56,389 nucleotides of DNA from Fibrobacteria bacterium (lineage in GTDB: Bacteria > Fibrobacterota > Fibrobacteria > UBA11236), in the NCBI GenBank assembly GCA_021155885.1, contig JAJNBB010000006.1, positions 1 through 56,389 on the forward strand. The letters run 5' to 3'. The translations under genes were made by a program, and so were the position numbers. Shown here piece by piece: positions 34,415 through 45,357 of the stretch; the first letter of the stretch is position 1; the number at the start of each line of letters is the position of its first letter. The notes under the pieces are model-generated. The model was not told where the DNA came from. It did no database searches and was given only the letters and a program-made list of their open reading frames with translations.

Positions 34415-35934
34415 AGAGAATCGGGCCCGGCGGCCTGCCTCTCCTTTTTGCGGTCGTGTGCCTGTCGTTGGCATTCCGTCTGGACTTTCAGCAGCTTCAC
34501 AACGATTACTGGGACGTACACTTCATCGCAAGCCACCTTTCATGGGCTGACCGCGCGAGCTGGTTCAACCCGCAGTACCCCATAGGCTACGTGCTGCTGC
34601 TCAAGGGACTCCTGGGTTTCGGATCTCCCGCCGTGCCCGCCATCCTCGCCAACATCGCGTTCACCGCCGGGACGGTATGGATCGCCGCCCGCCTGTATGC
34701 CGGCTTTCTGGCGCCACCCTTTGCCGCTTTCGCCTTGCTGGCTCTCTGCTTATACCCCGATGTTTTCAAGTACGCTACGGCCGGGGGCGGCGACCCGGGG
34801 GCGGTGTTTTTCTTCGTGGCGGGCGCGGCCTTGTTGATTTCCCGGCTTCACCGTTCCCCGCCTCCCGGTGAAAATCATGTCCTCTTTTTCGGGGCGGGCC
34901 TTCTCTTCGGGGTCTCGGCATTATTCCGGTACCATGCCTTGGTGGCCGCGGTCCTGCTGGGGTTCGCGCTGCTGGCTGTCTATCCCCGGTATTGGAAGTC
35001 CGCTTTCCTCGTCGCGGCGGGGACCGCATTGGCCTATAGCCCTCAGTGGGCCGTCAATCTCGCCTCGGGCCACAGCCTGATGGAAACACAATTCGGTCCC
35101 ATGAACGTCTACGACCTCATGCACGGCCTGAATTGGTACCGGATCACCGAGGTCGAATTTCCTGCATCCGTTGGGCAAATCATCGCGGAGGATCCCGGCC
35201 TCTTCCTGCGGAAATACCTGGCGGCTCTCTGGTCGTTCAAGCATGCCTATTTGCCCGCCCTCCTCGCGGTGGCCCTCGAGCGGGATCCCCGCGCGCGCCG
35301 CGTCGCGGGCGCCCTGGCCTTGTGGTCGGGCGCCTACTTCCTGATTTTCTCCGCGACCACCAGCGGACGCCAGGCCCTGCTGGCCGTACCGTTGACCTTC
35401 CTGTCGCTCGGGATGTCGGCGCACGCCGTCTGGACCCGGCTTGTCGGCTATCCCTCTTCGCGTCCTTTCCCTTCCCTGCGGGCCGCGGGCCTTTTGCTGC
35501 TCGGCGCATCCTTGCTCGGCCTGCACTTCTATCGCGACCTGGCCCTGCTCGCCCAGCGCTCCCGCGCGCGCGACTCGGCTCTTGCCGTGGAGGCCTTCTT
35601 GAAGAATGCGGGAGTGACGCGCGCATCCCAGGCGTTCACCAGCGACTACGACCTTTATTTCAGGACGATTCCCGGCCCCGTGCCCTACTTCAATGGCGGT
35701 GCGCCGCGCCTGGGAACCTATCTCTACAACCAGACCTACCCAGAATTCCCGGTCGATTCGCCGGCGGCTTTCGTGGAGACCTGCCGTGCCCGCGGGGTCC
35801 GGTTCGTCGTCCTCGGGCCCGAAATCCCATGGCTTTCCGCGCCCCTCACAGAGGTTTTCGAGGGGAAAATCACGCCCGCGGGAATGATTTTCGAAACCGC
35901 TGCGGGCGGCTACAAGATTTATCGCGTATTGTGA
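34411..35934 (+). CDS. Membrane glycosyltransferase, PMT/ArnT-like (GT39/GT83-type)
   Basis: The 507-aa protein has about ten membrane helices. In the first extracytoplasmic loop it has LHNDYWDVHFIASHLSW, an acidic site in the place where ArnT/PMT-like enzymes carry catalytic Asp/Glu. The loop NPQYPIGYVLLLKGLLGF and the C-terminal soluble part (RGVRFVVLGPEIPWLS) fit the family architecture. It would use a polyprenyl-linked sugar made by the GT2 partner encoded just upstream and transfer it outside the inner membrane. The acceptor is unknown. Its end overlaps the end of the convergent FemAB-like gene by 16 bp. Confidence 0.78.
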   Translation: MKRIGPGGLPLLFAVVCLSLAFRLDFQQLHNDYWDVHFIASHLSWADRASWFNPQYPIGYVLLLKGLLGFGSPAVPAILANIAFTAGTVWIAARLYAGFLAPPFAAFALLALCLYPDVFKYATAGGGDPGAVFFFVAGAALLISRLHRSPPPGENHVLFFGAGLLFGVSALFRYHALVAAVLLGFALLAVYPRYWKSAFLVAAGTALAYSPQWAVNLASGHSLMETQFGPMNVYDLMHGLNWYRITEVEFPASVGQIIAEDPGLFLRKYLAALWSFKHAYLPALLAVALERDPRARRVAGALALWSGAYFLIFSATTSGRQALLAVPLTFLSLGMSAHAVWTRLVGYPSSRPFPSLRAAGLLLLGASLLGLHFYRDLALLAQRSRARDSALAVEAFLKNAGVTRASQAFTSDYDLYFRTIPGPVPYFNGGAPRLGTYLYNQTYPEFPVDSPAAFVETCRARGVRFVVLGPEIPWLSAPLTEVFEGKITPAGMIFETAAGGYKIYRVL

Positions 35935-36929
35935 GGGCCGCGTGAGAATCGGTCTCGCAGGCCCGCCAGCAGCCCCACGAGACCCGTGCGGTTCAACGCC
36001 CCGTCATACTCGACCGTCCGCGCGCCCAGGCTGGCCTTGAAGGCCTCCAGCGCGGCCAGGCCGCCGCTGCCCATCAGGTCGAACGCCGGGAAGCCGCGGC
36101 CCGCGGCGTCGGCGATCATGTCGTGGTACAGCAACTGGGTCGCGCCGAGCTTGAAGTAGGCTTCGTCCGCCGCGCCGTGCCAGATGCAGGCGTGGTCGTT
36201 GTGGTAGAAGGCGATATACCCCGCGGCGGCCTTGCCCTCGTGCCCGGCCAGCCAGAGCCGGATCTTCCCCTGTGTTTCCGGGGCCTCGGCCGCGGCCCGG
36301 AGCGCTTCGAACAGGGCGCGCGGGTAGACCGAGGTCGCGCCGGTCCCCCAGCGTCGCAGCGATTTCAAGTACAATCCGTGGTAGTCGTCCCAGTCCGCCG
36401 GGGACCCGGCCGCGCGCACGGTCACGCCGTTTTCCCGGGCGATGCGCAGCCGCCGGCGCGGGTCGGGAGCCCAGTCCCGCGCGGGCGACTCCGCGTGCGC
36501 GGGGGTGAGGTCGATCCACTGGGTCCGCGCGGGGAGGCGGGTCAAGCGCGCGCCGGGAAGGGGGTTGCGCGTGAACGGCGACCCGGCCGCGTGCAGGTTC
36601 AGGGAGGCAAGCCGTGCCTCGACCCGCGCGCGCTCGCCGTCGTCCAGGACGCGCGGGCACACCAGCGCGGAGTAGGTCCCGAAGGGGCTGAAGTAGCGGA
36701 GGCGCCCCCAGCGGCGGTCCCGCAGCAGGGGCAGGCAGGCCTGGACGGTTTCACCCGCGCGGGTGAATTCGAAAAGCAATGGCGCGATTTCAGCGGAGCG
36801 GCCCGCACCGCGCGCGTGCGCGGCGGCGAGGCGAAGCCAGGCGGGGGTCTGGAAAAAGGTGGCCGAGGAATCCTGGCGGGCCAGGGCTTCCCACAGCGGG
36901 AGGGGGCAAAGCGCCACGGGGGACTTCAC
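35919..36929 (-). CDS. FemAB/GNAT-like acyltransferase (Acetyltransf_6 type)
   Basis: The 336-aa protein shows two GNAT-like halves. The first has ATFFQTPAWLRLAAAH near residue 24. The second has RIARENGVTVRAAGSPADWD, YHGLYLKSLRRWG, then GKAAAGYIAFYHNDHACIWHGAAD and TQLLYHDMIADAAGRGFPAFDLMG. This is the pattern of FemAB-related proteins that add amino acids or acyl groups to cell-envelope precursors or polysaccharides. Substrate is unknown. It is 12 bp after the 50-aa membrane protein gene on the same strand and probably the last gene of the long lon-yggS series. Confidence 0.82.
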   Translation of the reverse strand: MKSPVALCPLPLWEALARQDSSATFFQTPAWLRLAAAHARGAGRSAEIAPLLFEFTRAGETVQACLPLLRDRRWGRLRYFSPFGTYSALVCPRVLDDGERARVEARLASLNLHAAGSPFTRNPLPGARLTRLPARTQWIDLTPAHAESPARDWAPDPRRRLRIARENGVTVRAAGSPADWDDYHGLYLKSLRRWGTGATSVYPRALFEALRAAAEAPETQGKIRLWLAGHEGKAAAGYIAFYHNDHACIWHGAADEAYFKLGATQLLYHDMIADAAGRGFPAFDLMGSGGLAALEAFKASLGARTVEYDGALNRTGLVGLLAGLRDRFSRGPHNTR

Positions 36930-36941
36930 CGGAGCGGGGGC

Positions 36942-37094
36942 TCAGACCCCGTGCGCCTCATCGGTATCCAGGGGCTTTTCCCGGAACACGCGGAGCACGA
37001 TGCGCGCCACCGCGAGAAGAATGCCCACCACCGTGATGATGCCGAGGATCTTGATCCATCCCTTTCCCTTGCGGGCCGCCAATACGTTTTTCAT
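36942..37094 (-). CDS. 50-aa single-pass membrane protein
   Basis: The short gene reads from ATG 37094 to TGA 36942-36944. The product has a basic N-terminus (MKNVLAARKGKGWIK), one hydrophobic helix (ILGIITVVGILLAVARIVL) and a charged tail ending DTDEAHGV. By the positive-inside rule the N-terminus would be cytoplasmic. A purine-rich GGAGAGAG stretch lies before the start. It lies 81 bp after yggS and 12 bp before the FemAB-like gene. The family is not recognised. Confidence 0.6.
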   Translation of the reverse strand: MKNVLAARKGKGWIKILGIITVVGILLAVARIVLRVFREKPLDTDEAHGV

Positions 37095-37175
37095 GATGCT
37101 TGCTCTCTCTCCGACGAAGCGTCTTTTGCGATGTACTGCACAAAAGACTTTCGCCCTGAGCCCTAATATACAACA

Positions 37176-37889
37176 CTACAACGCCGGACGGCCCCCGAAA
37201 AGCGCGGTGCCCACGCGCACGAAGTGCGCTCCCTCCTCGACGGCCGTCTCGAAATCCCCGGACATCCCCATCGAGAGCCTGGACAGGCCGGGATGGCGGT
37301 CCCGGAACTTTTCCCGCGCGCTTCGCAGCAGGGAGGCCAGTTCCCGGAAGCAGGCGCGCGCCGCCTCGGCGCCCCCCTCCACCGGGCCCAAGGTCATCAG
37401 GCCGATGAGATTCAGGTTTGGCGCCGGCGCAAGTTTTTCCAGCGTCTCCATTAATTCCGAAGGCTCCAGTCCCGACTTGGAGGGCTCCCGGGAGGTGTTC
37501 ACCTGCACCAGCACGTCGCGTCGCACCCCGAGTTCCCCCGCCACCCGGTCGAGCGCTTCCCACAGGGCGGGCGAGTCGACGGAATGGATGGTGGTGCAAA
37601 GCGGCAACACCTTGCGCACCTTGTTCCGTTGCAGGCTCCCGATCAAATGCAGCGCGTAATCCGGCGCTTTTCCGGAAGCGTCGGCGGGCAGGGGAAACTT
37701 CTCCAGCACCTCCTGCACGCGGTTCTCGCCGAAGATCCGGGCCCCGGCGGCGCGGGCTTCGAGGAGGCGGGAGACGGGGTGGGTTTTGCTCACCCAGATC
37801 AACTCGACCTCGGAAGGCGCGCGGCCGGCGCGCGCGCAGGCGGCCTCGATGCGGGAGCGGATGGCGGCGTGGTTTTCGGCGAGGCTCAC
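37176..37889 (-). CDS. yggS: YggS family pyridoxal phosphate homeostasis protein
   Basis: The 237-aa protein is a fold type III PLP-binding protein with the lysine in LIWVSKTHPVS (near residue 35), FGENRVQEVLEKF, LHLIGSLQRNK, VDVLVQVNTS-like DVLVQVNTSREPSKSG, and the C-terminal LSMGMSGDFETAVEEGAHFVRVGTALFG. All are hallmarks of YggS/PROSC. It buffers pyridoxal phosphate in the cytoplasm. It starts with GTG 37889, which overlaps the stop of the upstream glycosidase-like gene (GTGA), so translation is coupled. In FtsZ-containing bacteria yggS is often near division genes; here it is with lon. Confidence 0.95.
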   Translation of the reverse strand: MSLAENHAAIRSRIEAACARAGRAPSEVELIWVSKTHPVSRLLEARAAGARIFGENRVQEVLEKFPLPADASGKAPDYALHLIGSLQRNKVRKVLPLCTTIHSVDSPALWEALDRVAGELGVRRDVLVQVNTSREPSKSGLEPSELMETLEKLAPAPNLNLIGLMTLGPVEGGAEAARACFRELASLLRSAREKFRDRHPGLSRLSMGMSGDFETAVEEGAHFVRVGTALFGGRPAL

Positions 37890-39760
37890 TTGCGCATCCA
37901 GGAATGAAACGTGGCATGGTCAAACGCGGGCACGCTTACCTCCACGAAGTGCAAGCCGGAGCGTAGCGCTGCCTTGAGGAAGATCTCGTCGAGAGACAGG
38001 CGCGACCCGCCGGCGGGGACGCTCTTGCGCGCCGTTCCCAGGAGATGGCCCGAAAGGTCGTATACGCGAACGCGGAAGTCCATCGTCTCGGGCGCGAGGA
38101 TCTCAAGGGTGGAGCCCGCGAGCTTGAACTTTGGGGCCTCGCCGGGCCGCGCCGCCAGGGCGCTGGGATCGGCTTCGTCGAAGCGGGCCACGATGGTGTG
38201 CAGGGAGTCGGGGCCGAGGCCTCCGTTCACGGCGTCGCGCAGGACGAAGGTGAGGTCGCCGCTCTTCGCGCCCTTCCAGGTGACCGTCACGTCGCGCGCG
38301 GTGTCGCCCGGCGCGAATACCAAGGTCTGTGGCAAGGCGGAGTATTGGGCCGCCTCGATCGTCCCGTGCTTGCGGGCCACGGTTAGCTTGACGGTGTCGA
38401 CCTCGGCGCGCCGGAGGCGCACGCGCAGCGTCACGGGCAGCATCCCGTCGCCCGGGGCGTGGCGTGTGCTGTCGCCGACGAAGCCCGCCTTCTCGGCGCA
38501 GGGCGATCCCGTGGCGCGCAGGTAGTAGAGCCTGCCGATGGCGTTGAGCCGCCCGCAGGGGAAGTCGCCGTCGAGCGGGTTGAATTCGGCGTCGCGCGCG
38601 AGGCGTGTGAGCGGGGGTGATATTCCCGGCAGGCCGGCCAATTGCATGTCGAAGCCCGTGCCCTTATAGTAGAACCACATGCCGAAGCGGGAATTGGCCT
38701 CGAATACGTCGATCAGTCCCGAGGCCTTAGCGGCCGCTTGGTCCTCGCCTAAGGCGGGGTCGATGTTGCCGAACTCGGTGATCCAGACCGGGGGGGTCGC
38801 GCCGCGCGCCTGCAGGCGCCCCTGGATCGCCAGGGCGAGCGAGTCGAGCACGCGCTTCACGTCGGCCTGGGTCTGGGCCGGCGCGCGATCATCGAAGGGA
38901 TAAACGTGCAGGCTCACCACGTCGGGCCGGATCGAAGGATCGAGCGCGGCGAGCACGGAGTCGAGGTAATGGACCGTGCCGGTCGCCAGGATGCGCGACG
39001 ACACCGTGGCCCAGAGGTCGGCGTGCACGAGGGCCGCCAGCACGTCGGCCACCGAGGTCGACACGTCGGTCAGCTGGGCGCGGACCCGAAGCTCCAGCTG
39101 CGCGGCCAGCGTCTCCCGCAGGAGGGGAACGAGGTCCATGCCGGTTTCGCGCACGAAGAACGGCCCGATCGCGACGCGGGCCGAGGGATCCTCGCGCTTG
39201 ATGAAGCGATGGTAGCGCGCGTAGACCTCGGCGTAGCGGGCGGGGGAGATGGCCGGGAAGAGGTTCGGCTCGTTGCCGATCTCCCACACGGTTCCTGTAA
39301 CCTGGGGGTTACGGGTCTTCTCGCGCCGAATCGTCGCGATGACGTGCAGGCTCTCGGCCGCCGCGAGGGCGCGGGCGTCGGGTTCGTACCAGGTGAACTT
39401 GGGCTTGGACGTAAGCCGGAGGCTGGCGTTCCACGTAGCCAGCGCGGCGGCATAGGCGCCCAGCGCCGCCTCGAACTCGGCGTTGCTCTGCCCGAGGCCG
39501 TCGTTGCGCACGTTGAGCTTGGCCACCTTGCGCAGCACCTTGTGCCCCGGGGGAGGGTCGTTGAGCGAATCCACCGAGCTGAAGACCGGGCCGACGGCGT
39601 AGTTGCCCTCGAGCGCGTAGTAGGGGAGGCCGAACTTCTGCGCCATCGGCTTGCCGCCGGTGCCGACGAAGCCGAAGCGGGCGTCGGTCGTCGCCCCCAG
39701 CGACAAACCCGCGGCGGCCAATACCCAAACAAGGGCAAAGCAAGAAGGAGAAAGGCGCAT
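37886..39760 (-). CDS. Secreted clan-A glycosidase-like protein with T9SS-type C-terminal sorting domain
   Basis: The 624-aa protein has a signal peptide (MRLSPSCFALVWVLAAAGLSLG, residues 1-22) and then a TIM-barrel part. VWEIGNEPN gives the clan-A NEP acid/base glutamate (Glu164) and VWITEFGN the likely nucleophile (Glu329), so it looks like a GH39/GH5-type retaining hydrolase. A beta-rich domain follows (about 430-540). The last 80 residues have FRVRVYDLSGHLLG, then AALRSGLHFVEVSV and a final Lys, which resembles the type A sorting domain of T9SS cargo. It starts 10 bp after lon and overlaps yggS by 4 bp. The ORF extends upstream to 39883, but that part overlaps lon. Substrate is unknown. 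Confidence 0.78.
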   Translation of the reverse strand: MRLSPSCFALVWVLAAAGLSLGATTDARFGFVGTGGKPMAQKFGLPYYALEGNYAVGPVFSSVDSLNDPPPGHKVLRKVAKLNVRNDGLGQSNAEFEAALGAYAAALATWNASLRLTSKPKFTWYEPDARALAAAESLHVIATIRREKTRNPQVTGTVWEIGNEPNLFPAISPARYAEVYARYHRFIKREDPSARVAIGPFFVRETGMDLVPLLRETLAAQLELRVRAQLTDVSTSVADVLAALVHADLWATVSSRILATGTVHYLDSVLAALDPSIRPDVVSLHVYPFDDRAPAQTQADVKRVLDSLALAIQGRLQARGATPPVWITEFGNIDPALGEDQAAAKASGLIDVFEANSRFGMWFYYKGTGFDMQLAGLPGISPPLTRLARDAEFNPLDGDFPCGRLNAIGRLYYLRATGSPCAEKAGFVGDSTRHAPGDGMLPVTLRVRLRRAEVDTVKLTVARKHGTIEAAQYSALPQTLVFAPGDTARDVTVTWKGAKSGDLTFVLRDAVNGGLGPDSLHTIVARFDEADPSALAARPGEAPKFKLAGSTLEILAPETMDFRVRVYDLSGHLLGTARKSVPAGGSRLSLDEIFLKAALRSGLHFVEVSVPAFDHATFHSWMRK

Positions 39761-39770
39761 ATTCAATGCC

Positions 39771-42155
39771 CTAGCCAAGGCTTTTTCGCTTCTTGCCGAA
39801 CACGAGCGCAAGAACCTCGTCAATCGAATGACACAAGGAAATTTTAAGCCCCTTCCGCGCCTCCTTCGGAAGGTCGCCGGCATCGGGCGCGTTCTCGTGC
39901 GGGATGCACAGCCGCGTCACGCCGGCTTGCAGCGCGGCCAGGGCCTTTTCCGGCAGGCCACCGATCGCATGGAGATGCCCGGCGAGCGAGACTTCGCCGG
40001 TGAACGCCAGGCGCGGGTCCACGGGGCGGCGGGTCATCGCCGAAACGAGCGCCAGCACCATCGCGATGCCGGCCGACGGGCCGTCCTTGGCGATCGCCCC
40101 CTCGGGCACGTGCAGGTGCACGTCGGTTTTCTGGAACAGGGCGGGGTCGATCCCGTAGCGCTGGGCGCGCTGGCGCGCGAGGGTCAGGGCGATGTGCGCC
40201 GACTCCTTCATCACGTCGCCGAGGTTGCCGGTCAGCGTCAGCTTGCCGCGCCCGGAGAGCAAGGTGCATTCCACGCGCAACGTCTCGCCGCCCGCGGCCG
40301 TCCAGGCCAGGCCGGTGACGATGCCGGGCTCGCGCGCGGCGGGCACGGACTTCTCCTGCCTTACCGGCAGGCCCAGGTAGGCGCGCAGGTCCGCGACCTG
40401 GAGGGCGGCGGGCTTCGCCTTGCCCGCGGGTTTTCCGGAGGCGACCTCGCGCGCGCGCTTGCGCGCCAGCTTCGAGAGTTCGCGGTGCAACTGGCGCACG
40501 CCCGCTTCGCGCGTGTAGCGCCGCGCGACGGCGGCCAGCGCGGCGTCCGAAACTTCCAGTTGCTTTTCGGTCAGGCCGGCCGCCTCGCGGATCCGGGGCA
40601 ACAGGTGCCGCCGCGCGATCTCCAGTTTTTCCGAGTCGTAGTATCCGGGCAGGCGGATCACTTCCAGGCGATCGTGCAGCGGTCCGGGAATGCGCTCTTC
40701 CACGTTGGCCGTGGTAATGAAGAACACCCGCGACAGGTCAATGCCCGTTTCGAGGAAGTGGTCGGTGAAGTCGCCGTTCTGCTCGGGGTCGAGGACTTCG
40801 AGCAAGGCCGAGGCCGGATCCCCGCGGAAATCGCCGCCCATTTTGTCGATCTCGTCGAGCAGGATCACGGGGTTCATCGACCGGCACTTTTTCAGCGCCT
40901 GCACGATGCGGCCGGGCATCGACCCGATATAGGTGCGGCGGTGCCCGCGGATTTCGGCCTCGTCCCGCAGGCCGCCCAGGGAGACGCGCGCGAACTCGCG
41001 GCCGAGCGCGGTGGCCACCGAACGTCCCAGCGAGGTCTTACCCGTGCCCGGCGGGCCGACCAGGCAGAGGATGGGGGCCCCCGCGTTCTTCCGCTCGCGC
41101 GTCAGCTTGAAGACCGCGACATGCTCCAGGATGCGGTCCTTCACGTCCTTCAGCCCGAAATGGTCGCGGTCGAGGCGGGCCTTGACCTGGCCCAGGTCCA
41201 GGCGGTCCTCGGTCGCGCGGTCCCAGGGGAGCGCCAGGAACCAGTCCACGTAGCCGCGGATCACGGAGTACTCGGGCGAGGAGGAATGCACGTAGTCCAG
41301 GCGGCGCAGTTCGGTGAGCGCGCGGTCCAGCGCCTTCGCGGGAAGGCCCCGCGCGCGCAGCTCGGCCTCGAGCTTGCGGATCTCCGGGTGCACGGAGGGG
41401 GCTCCCTGGCCCAGCTCGGCCTGGATCTTGCGTAAATGCTCGGAGAGGAAGTATTCCTTTTGGCTCTGGGCGATGCCCGCGCGCACCTCGTGTTCCAGCC
41501 GGTGGGCGTCGGAGTTGGCGGCGATTTCGTTGGAGAGGAATTCGCGCGTCATCCGTAGCTTCGCCGCGGGGTCGGGGTTTTCTATCAGCGCCTGGCGCAG
41601 GGCGGTGGGCAATTTGAGCTGGCCCGCCGCGGCGTAGGCCTTTTCCAGCGGGCCGGGAAGCGCGGCGAGCAGATCGGCCAGCGCCTGCGGGGCGTCGGGG
41701 CGCTGGCCGACATATTCCGCGAAGTCGGATTCCAGGCCGGCGACGAGGCTCGCCAGCGCCTTCGCCGATCCGGAAGGTTGCAGGCTTCCCCGGGCCGTGA
41801 GAAAATCGTTCTCCGCTTTCCAGTCGCGCACGACGCCGACGGCCTGCCCCTCCACGAGGACCTTCGAAAGGCCGTTGGGCAGCGCGGTGCTCGAGAGTAC
41901 CCGGCCGATCACGCCGACCGGCTTCAGGTCGGAAGGAAGCGGTTCTTCATCGCGCGCGTTTTCCTGCAAGGTGAAAAAGGCGGTTTGCCCGGGGTGGGCG
42001 AGCGCTCGGGCCAGGGCGTTGAGGGATTGCGCGCGGCCCAGGAGCAGGGGCGAGACGGTGCCCGGAAAGAGCACCATATCCCTCAGCGGGATCACCGGGA
42101 GGGGATGGCCTGTGAAGGCTTCCTCGGCAGGCGCGGGTGTTTTTTTGGCCGTCAT
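39771..42155 (-). CDS. lon: ATP-dependent protease Lon
   Basis: The 794-aa protein has the full LonA layout. The N-terminal substrate domain begins [15 protein letters not shown] coiled region follows, then the AAA+ domain with Walker [10 protein letters not shown] near residue 365 and Walker [11 protein letters not shown]. The C-terminal serine protease domain has the catalytic serine in [10 protein letters not shown] near residue 692 and the partner lysine in [10 protein letters not shown] about 43 residues later. It degrades misfolded and regulatory proteins in the cytoplasm. It follows the histidine-kinase-like gene by 32 bp and is followed by a secreted glycosidase-like gene after 10 bp. 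Confidence 0.97.
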   Translation of the reverse strand: MTAKKTPAPAEEAFTGHPLPVIPLRDMVLFPGTVSPLLLGRAQSLNALARALAHPGQTAFFTLQENARDEEPLPSDLKPVGVIGRVLSSTALPNGLSKVLVEGQAVGVVRDWKAENDFLTARGSLQPSGSAKALASLVAGLESDFAEYVGQRPDAPQALADLLAALPGPLEKAYAAAGQLKLPTALRQALIENPDPAAKLRMTREFLSNEIAANSDAHRLEHEVRAGIAQSQKEYFLSEHLRKIQAELGQGAPSVHPEIRKLEAELRARGLPAKALDRALTELRRLDYVHSSSPEYSVIRGYVDWFLALPWDRATEDRLDLGQVKARLDRDHFGLKDVKDRILEHVAVFKLTRERKNAGAPILCLVGPPGTGKTSLGRSVATALGREFARVSLGGLRDEAEIRGHRRTYIGSMPGRIVQALKKCRSMNPVILLDEIDKMGGDFRGDPASALLEVLDPEQNGDFTDHFLETGIDLSRVFFITTANVEERIPGPLHDRLEVIRLPGYYDSEKLEIARRHLLPRIREAAGLTEKQLEVSDAALAAVARRYTREAGVRQLHRELSKLARKRAREVASGKPAGKAKPAALQVADLRAYLGLPVRQEKSVPAAREPGIVTGLAWTAAGGETLRVECTLLSGRGKLTLTGNLGDVMKESAHIALTLARQRAQRYGIDPALFQKTDVHLHVPEGAIAKDGPSAGIAMVLALVSAMTRRPVDPRLAFTGEVSLAGHLHAIGGLPEKALAALQAGVTRLCIPHENAPDAGDLPKEARKGLKISLCHSIDEVLALVFGKKRKSLG

Positions 42156-42187
42156 GAATCCTTCGGGGTTGGAAGCCGCGCGCGGCC

Positions 42188-43369
42188 TTAGCTTCTCGCG
42201 CGAACCTGGACGCGCGTTCCCTTTCCGGGCGTGGAGTCGATCCGCAGGTCGGCGTCCAGCGCGTGGGCGTGCTCCTGCAGGCTGTTCAGGCCGCGCCCCG
42301 GCGCCGGATGGGCGGTGTCGAAGCCGGCGCCGTCGTCTTCCACGGTGACGCTGACGGGAGCCGCGGCCAAGGTCACGTTGACGCGGCGGGGAAGACCGTG
42401 ACGCACGGCGTTGGACACGCTCTCGATCGCGATCTTGGCCATGTTGTAGGCGTCTCCCTGGCTGATGGGGGCCTTATCCCGAACCTCGATCTCGAACATC
42501 ACGCCCGCCGCCTCGCACAGGTTTCCGGCCTGGCGGCGGACTTCGACGGCCAGGCCGGCCATGCTGGCCGGTTCGCCGTCGATGCCCGCCACCAGCTCGC
42601 GCAATTCGATCAGGGCCTCCCGGGCGCGCCTCTGGGCCCTCAGCAAGGGATCGGCCTGCGCGTTTCCGGCGCCCCCCGCGCGCGCCACCTCGTGCCACAG
42701 GGCGATTTCGGAAAGGGCCGACCCCAAGGTGCCGTCGAGCGTGCGGCCGATGCGGGCGCGTTCATCCAGCGTGCCTTTCACGCGCGCCCGTTCGGCCTTG
42801 GCGAACGCGCCCTGGCGCGTCCAGTCGGCCAGGTAAGCCGTCAGGAGATAGACCACGGCCCCCATTCCCGCCATGAAAAAGCTCACCAGCGATTTATCCG
42901 AGACCTCCAGGCCGTTCATGTACCCTAGGCCGCCCAAAACCGGCGCGAGAACCGACAGTGCCAACGAGCCCACCGATTTGGGATTGCCGAAGGCGTCGAA
43001 CAGCACGATCAGCAGGTAGAGAATCCACAGGGCGTACACGATCTTCGGGGTGGAAAAGGGAATGGACACCGTGGCGAGGAGGTTGGCCCCATGCGAGATC
43101 AACTCGCGGGGCGCCGGAGGCACGCGGCGGTAGCCCATGGCCACGATCGCCGCGAACACGGCGAGGTGTACCGCGAGGCCGGCCGCGATGAGGGCGGGGT
43201 CGCAGCCGGTCCAGGCGCGCACCGGCGGCAGGAGGAAGAAGAAGAGGATGCCGAGGACGATGGGAAGATCGACCCGGAAGAGGAAGCGGGCGGAGTAGGT
43301 GTCGTCGCCGAACACGTCGGTGTCCGGCTGCGGCCAAAGCGTCCAGGAAGAACCGGGGGCTTTATTCAT
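42188..43369 (-). CDS. Membrane histidine-kinase-like protein lacking the phospho-acceptor His
   Basis: The 393-aa protein has five or six membrane helices in the first 185 residues and then a HisKA_3-type (NarX/LiaS-like) region. At the phospho-acceptor site, where relatives have ERxRIARELHD, it reads ERARIGRTLDG, so the histidine is Asp212. The ATPase domain remains good: the N box is SVSNAVRHG (Asn320) and the G box is VEDDGAGFD, followed by GRGLNSLQEHA. It may be a pseudokinase, a phosphatase or a partner of another kinase. No response regulator is nearby. It lies 29 bp after clpX and 32 bp before lon, so it is likely co-transcribed with both proteases. Confidence 0.8.
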   Translation of the reverse strand: MNKAPGSSWTLWPQPDTDVFGDDTYSARFLFRVDLPIVLGILFFFLLPPVRAWTGCDPALIAAGLAVHLAVFAAIVAMGYRRVPPAPRELISHGANLLATVSIPFSTPKIVYALWILYLLIVLFDAFGNPKSVGSLALSVLAPVLGGLGYMNGLEVSDKSLVSFFMAGMGAVVYLLTAYLADWTRQGAFAKAERARVKGTLDERARIGRTLDGTLGSALSEIALWHEVARAGGAGNAQADPLLRAQRRAREALIELRELVAGIDGEPASMAGLAVEVRRQAGNLCEAAGVMFEIEVRDKAPISQGDAYNMAKIAIESVSNAVRHGLPRRVNVTLAAAPVSVTVEDDGAGFDTAHPAPGRGLNSLQEHAHALDADLRIDSTPGKGTRVQVRARS

Positions 43370-43398
43370 GAAAAGGAATTACAAAAGTCCGGGAGGCG

Positions 43399-44658
<1,260 letters not shown>

Positions 44659-44659
44659 G

Positions 44660-45259
44660 TCAGTCGGCCTTCTTCTTGCGGTTTCCGGGGTTGAACACCT
44701 CGTCGACCACGCCGTACTCGACCGCGTCGAGCGCGCTCATGTACAGGTCGCGGTCGGTGTCCTTGTGGATCTGCTCCACGGTCTTGCCGGTGCATTCCGC
44801 GAGGATTTTGTTCAGCTCGGTCTTGGTCTTGATGATTTCCTTGGCGTGGATCTGGATGTCGCTCGATTGCCCGCCCGCGCCGCCGCTGGGCTGGTGCAGC
44901 ATGACCTTGCCGTGCGGCAGGATGAAGCGCTTGCCCTTGGTGCCCGCGGCGAGCAGCAACGCGCCCATGCTGTAGGCCGAGCCCACGCAGATCGTCTGCA
45001 CGTCGGGACGCACGTATTTCATCACGTCGAGGATCGCCAGCCCAGCGGTCACCGACCCGCCGGGCGAGTTGATGTAGATCAGGATGTCCTTGTCGGGGTC
45101 CTCGTACTCAAGGAACAGCATCTGGGCGACGACGGTGTTGGCGACGTAGTCGTTGATCTCGGTGCCGAGGAAAATGATGCGCTCCTTCAGCAGGCGCGAA
45201 TAGATGTCGTAGACCCGCTCGGAGCGGCCCGTGGTTTCAATGACGGTAGGTATGTACAT
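44660..45259 (-). CDS. clpP: ATP-dependent Clp protease proteolytic subunit ClpP
   Basis: The 199-aa protein has the complete catalytic triad at the usual numbers: Ser97 in GSAYSMGA, His122 in MLHQPSGG and Asp171 in [10 protein letters not shown]. The start [24 protein letters not shown] is typical, with a short or no propeptide. It forms the tetradecamer that degrades proteins delivered by ClpX. A TATTAT box about 23 bp upstream of the start could be a -10 element for a promoter in the tig-clpP gap, which also holds a heptad-repeat element. Confidence 0.97.
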   Translation of the reverse strand: MYIPTVIETTGRSERVYDIYSRLLKERIIFLGTEINDYVANTVVAQMLFLEYEDPDKDILIYINSPGGSVTAGLAILDVMKYVRPDVQTICVGSAYSMGALLLAAGTKGKRFILPHGKVMLHQPSGGAGGQSSDIQIHAKEIIKTKTELNKILAECTGKTVEQIHKDTDRDLYMSALDAVEYGVVDEVFNPGNRKKKAD

Positions 45260-45357
45260 GAGGCCTCGTGGTTATACCTTAATAATACCAAAGCGGAGGG
45301 AGGGCCGATAAGTGCCCAATGGCCTGGAATCCCCTCCTCGTCGCGTTTTGAAACGCA

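Noticed and set aside
44660-45259. Possible catalytic change in ClpP (GSAYSMG instead of GQAASMG)
   Set aside because: The serine, histidine and aspartate are all at the normal positions; the change is only in neighbouring residues.
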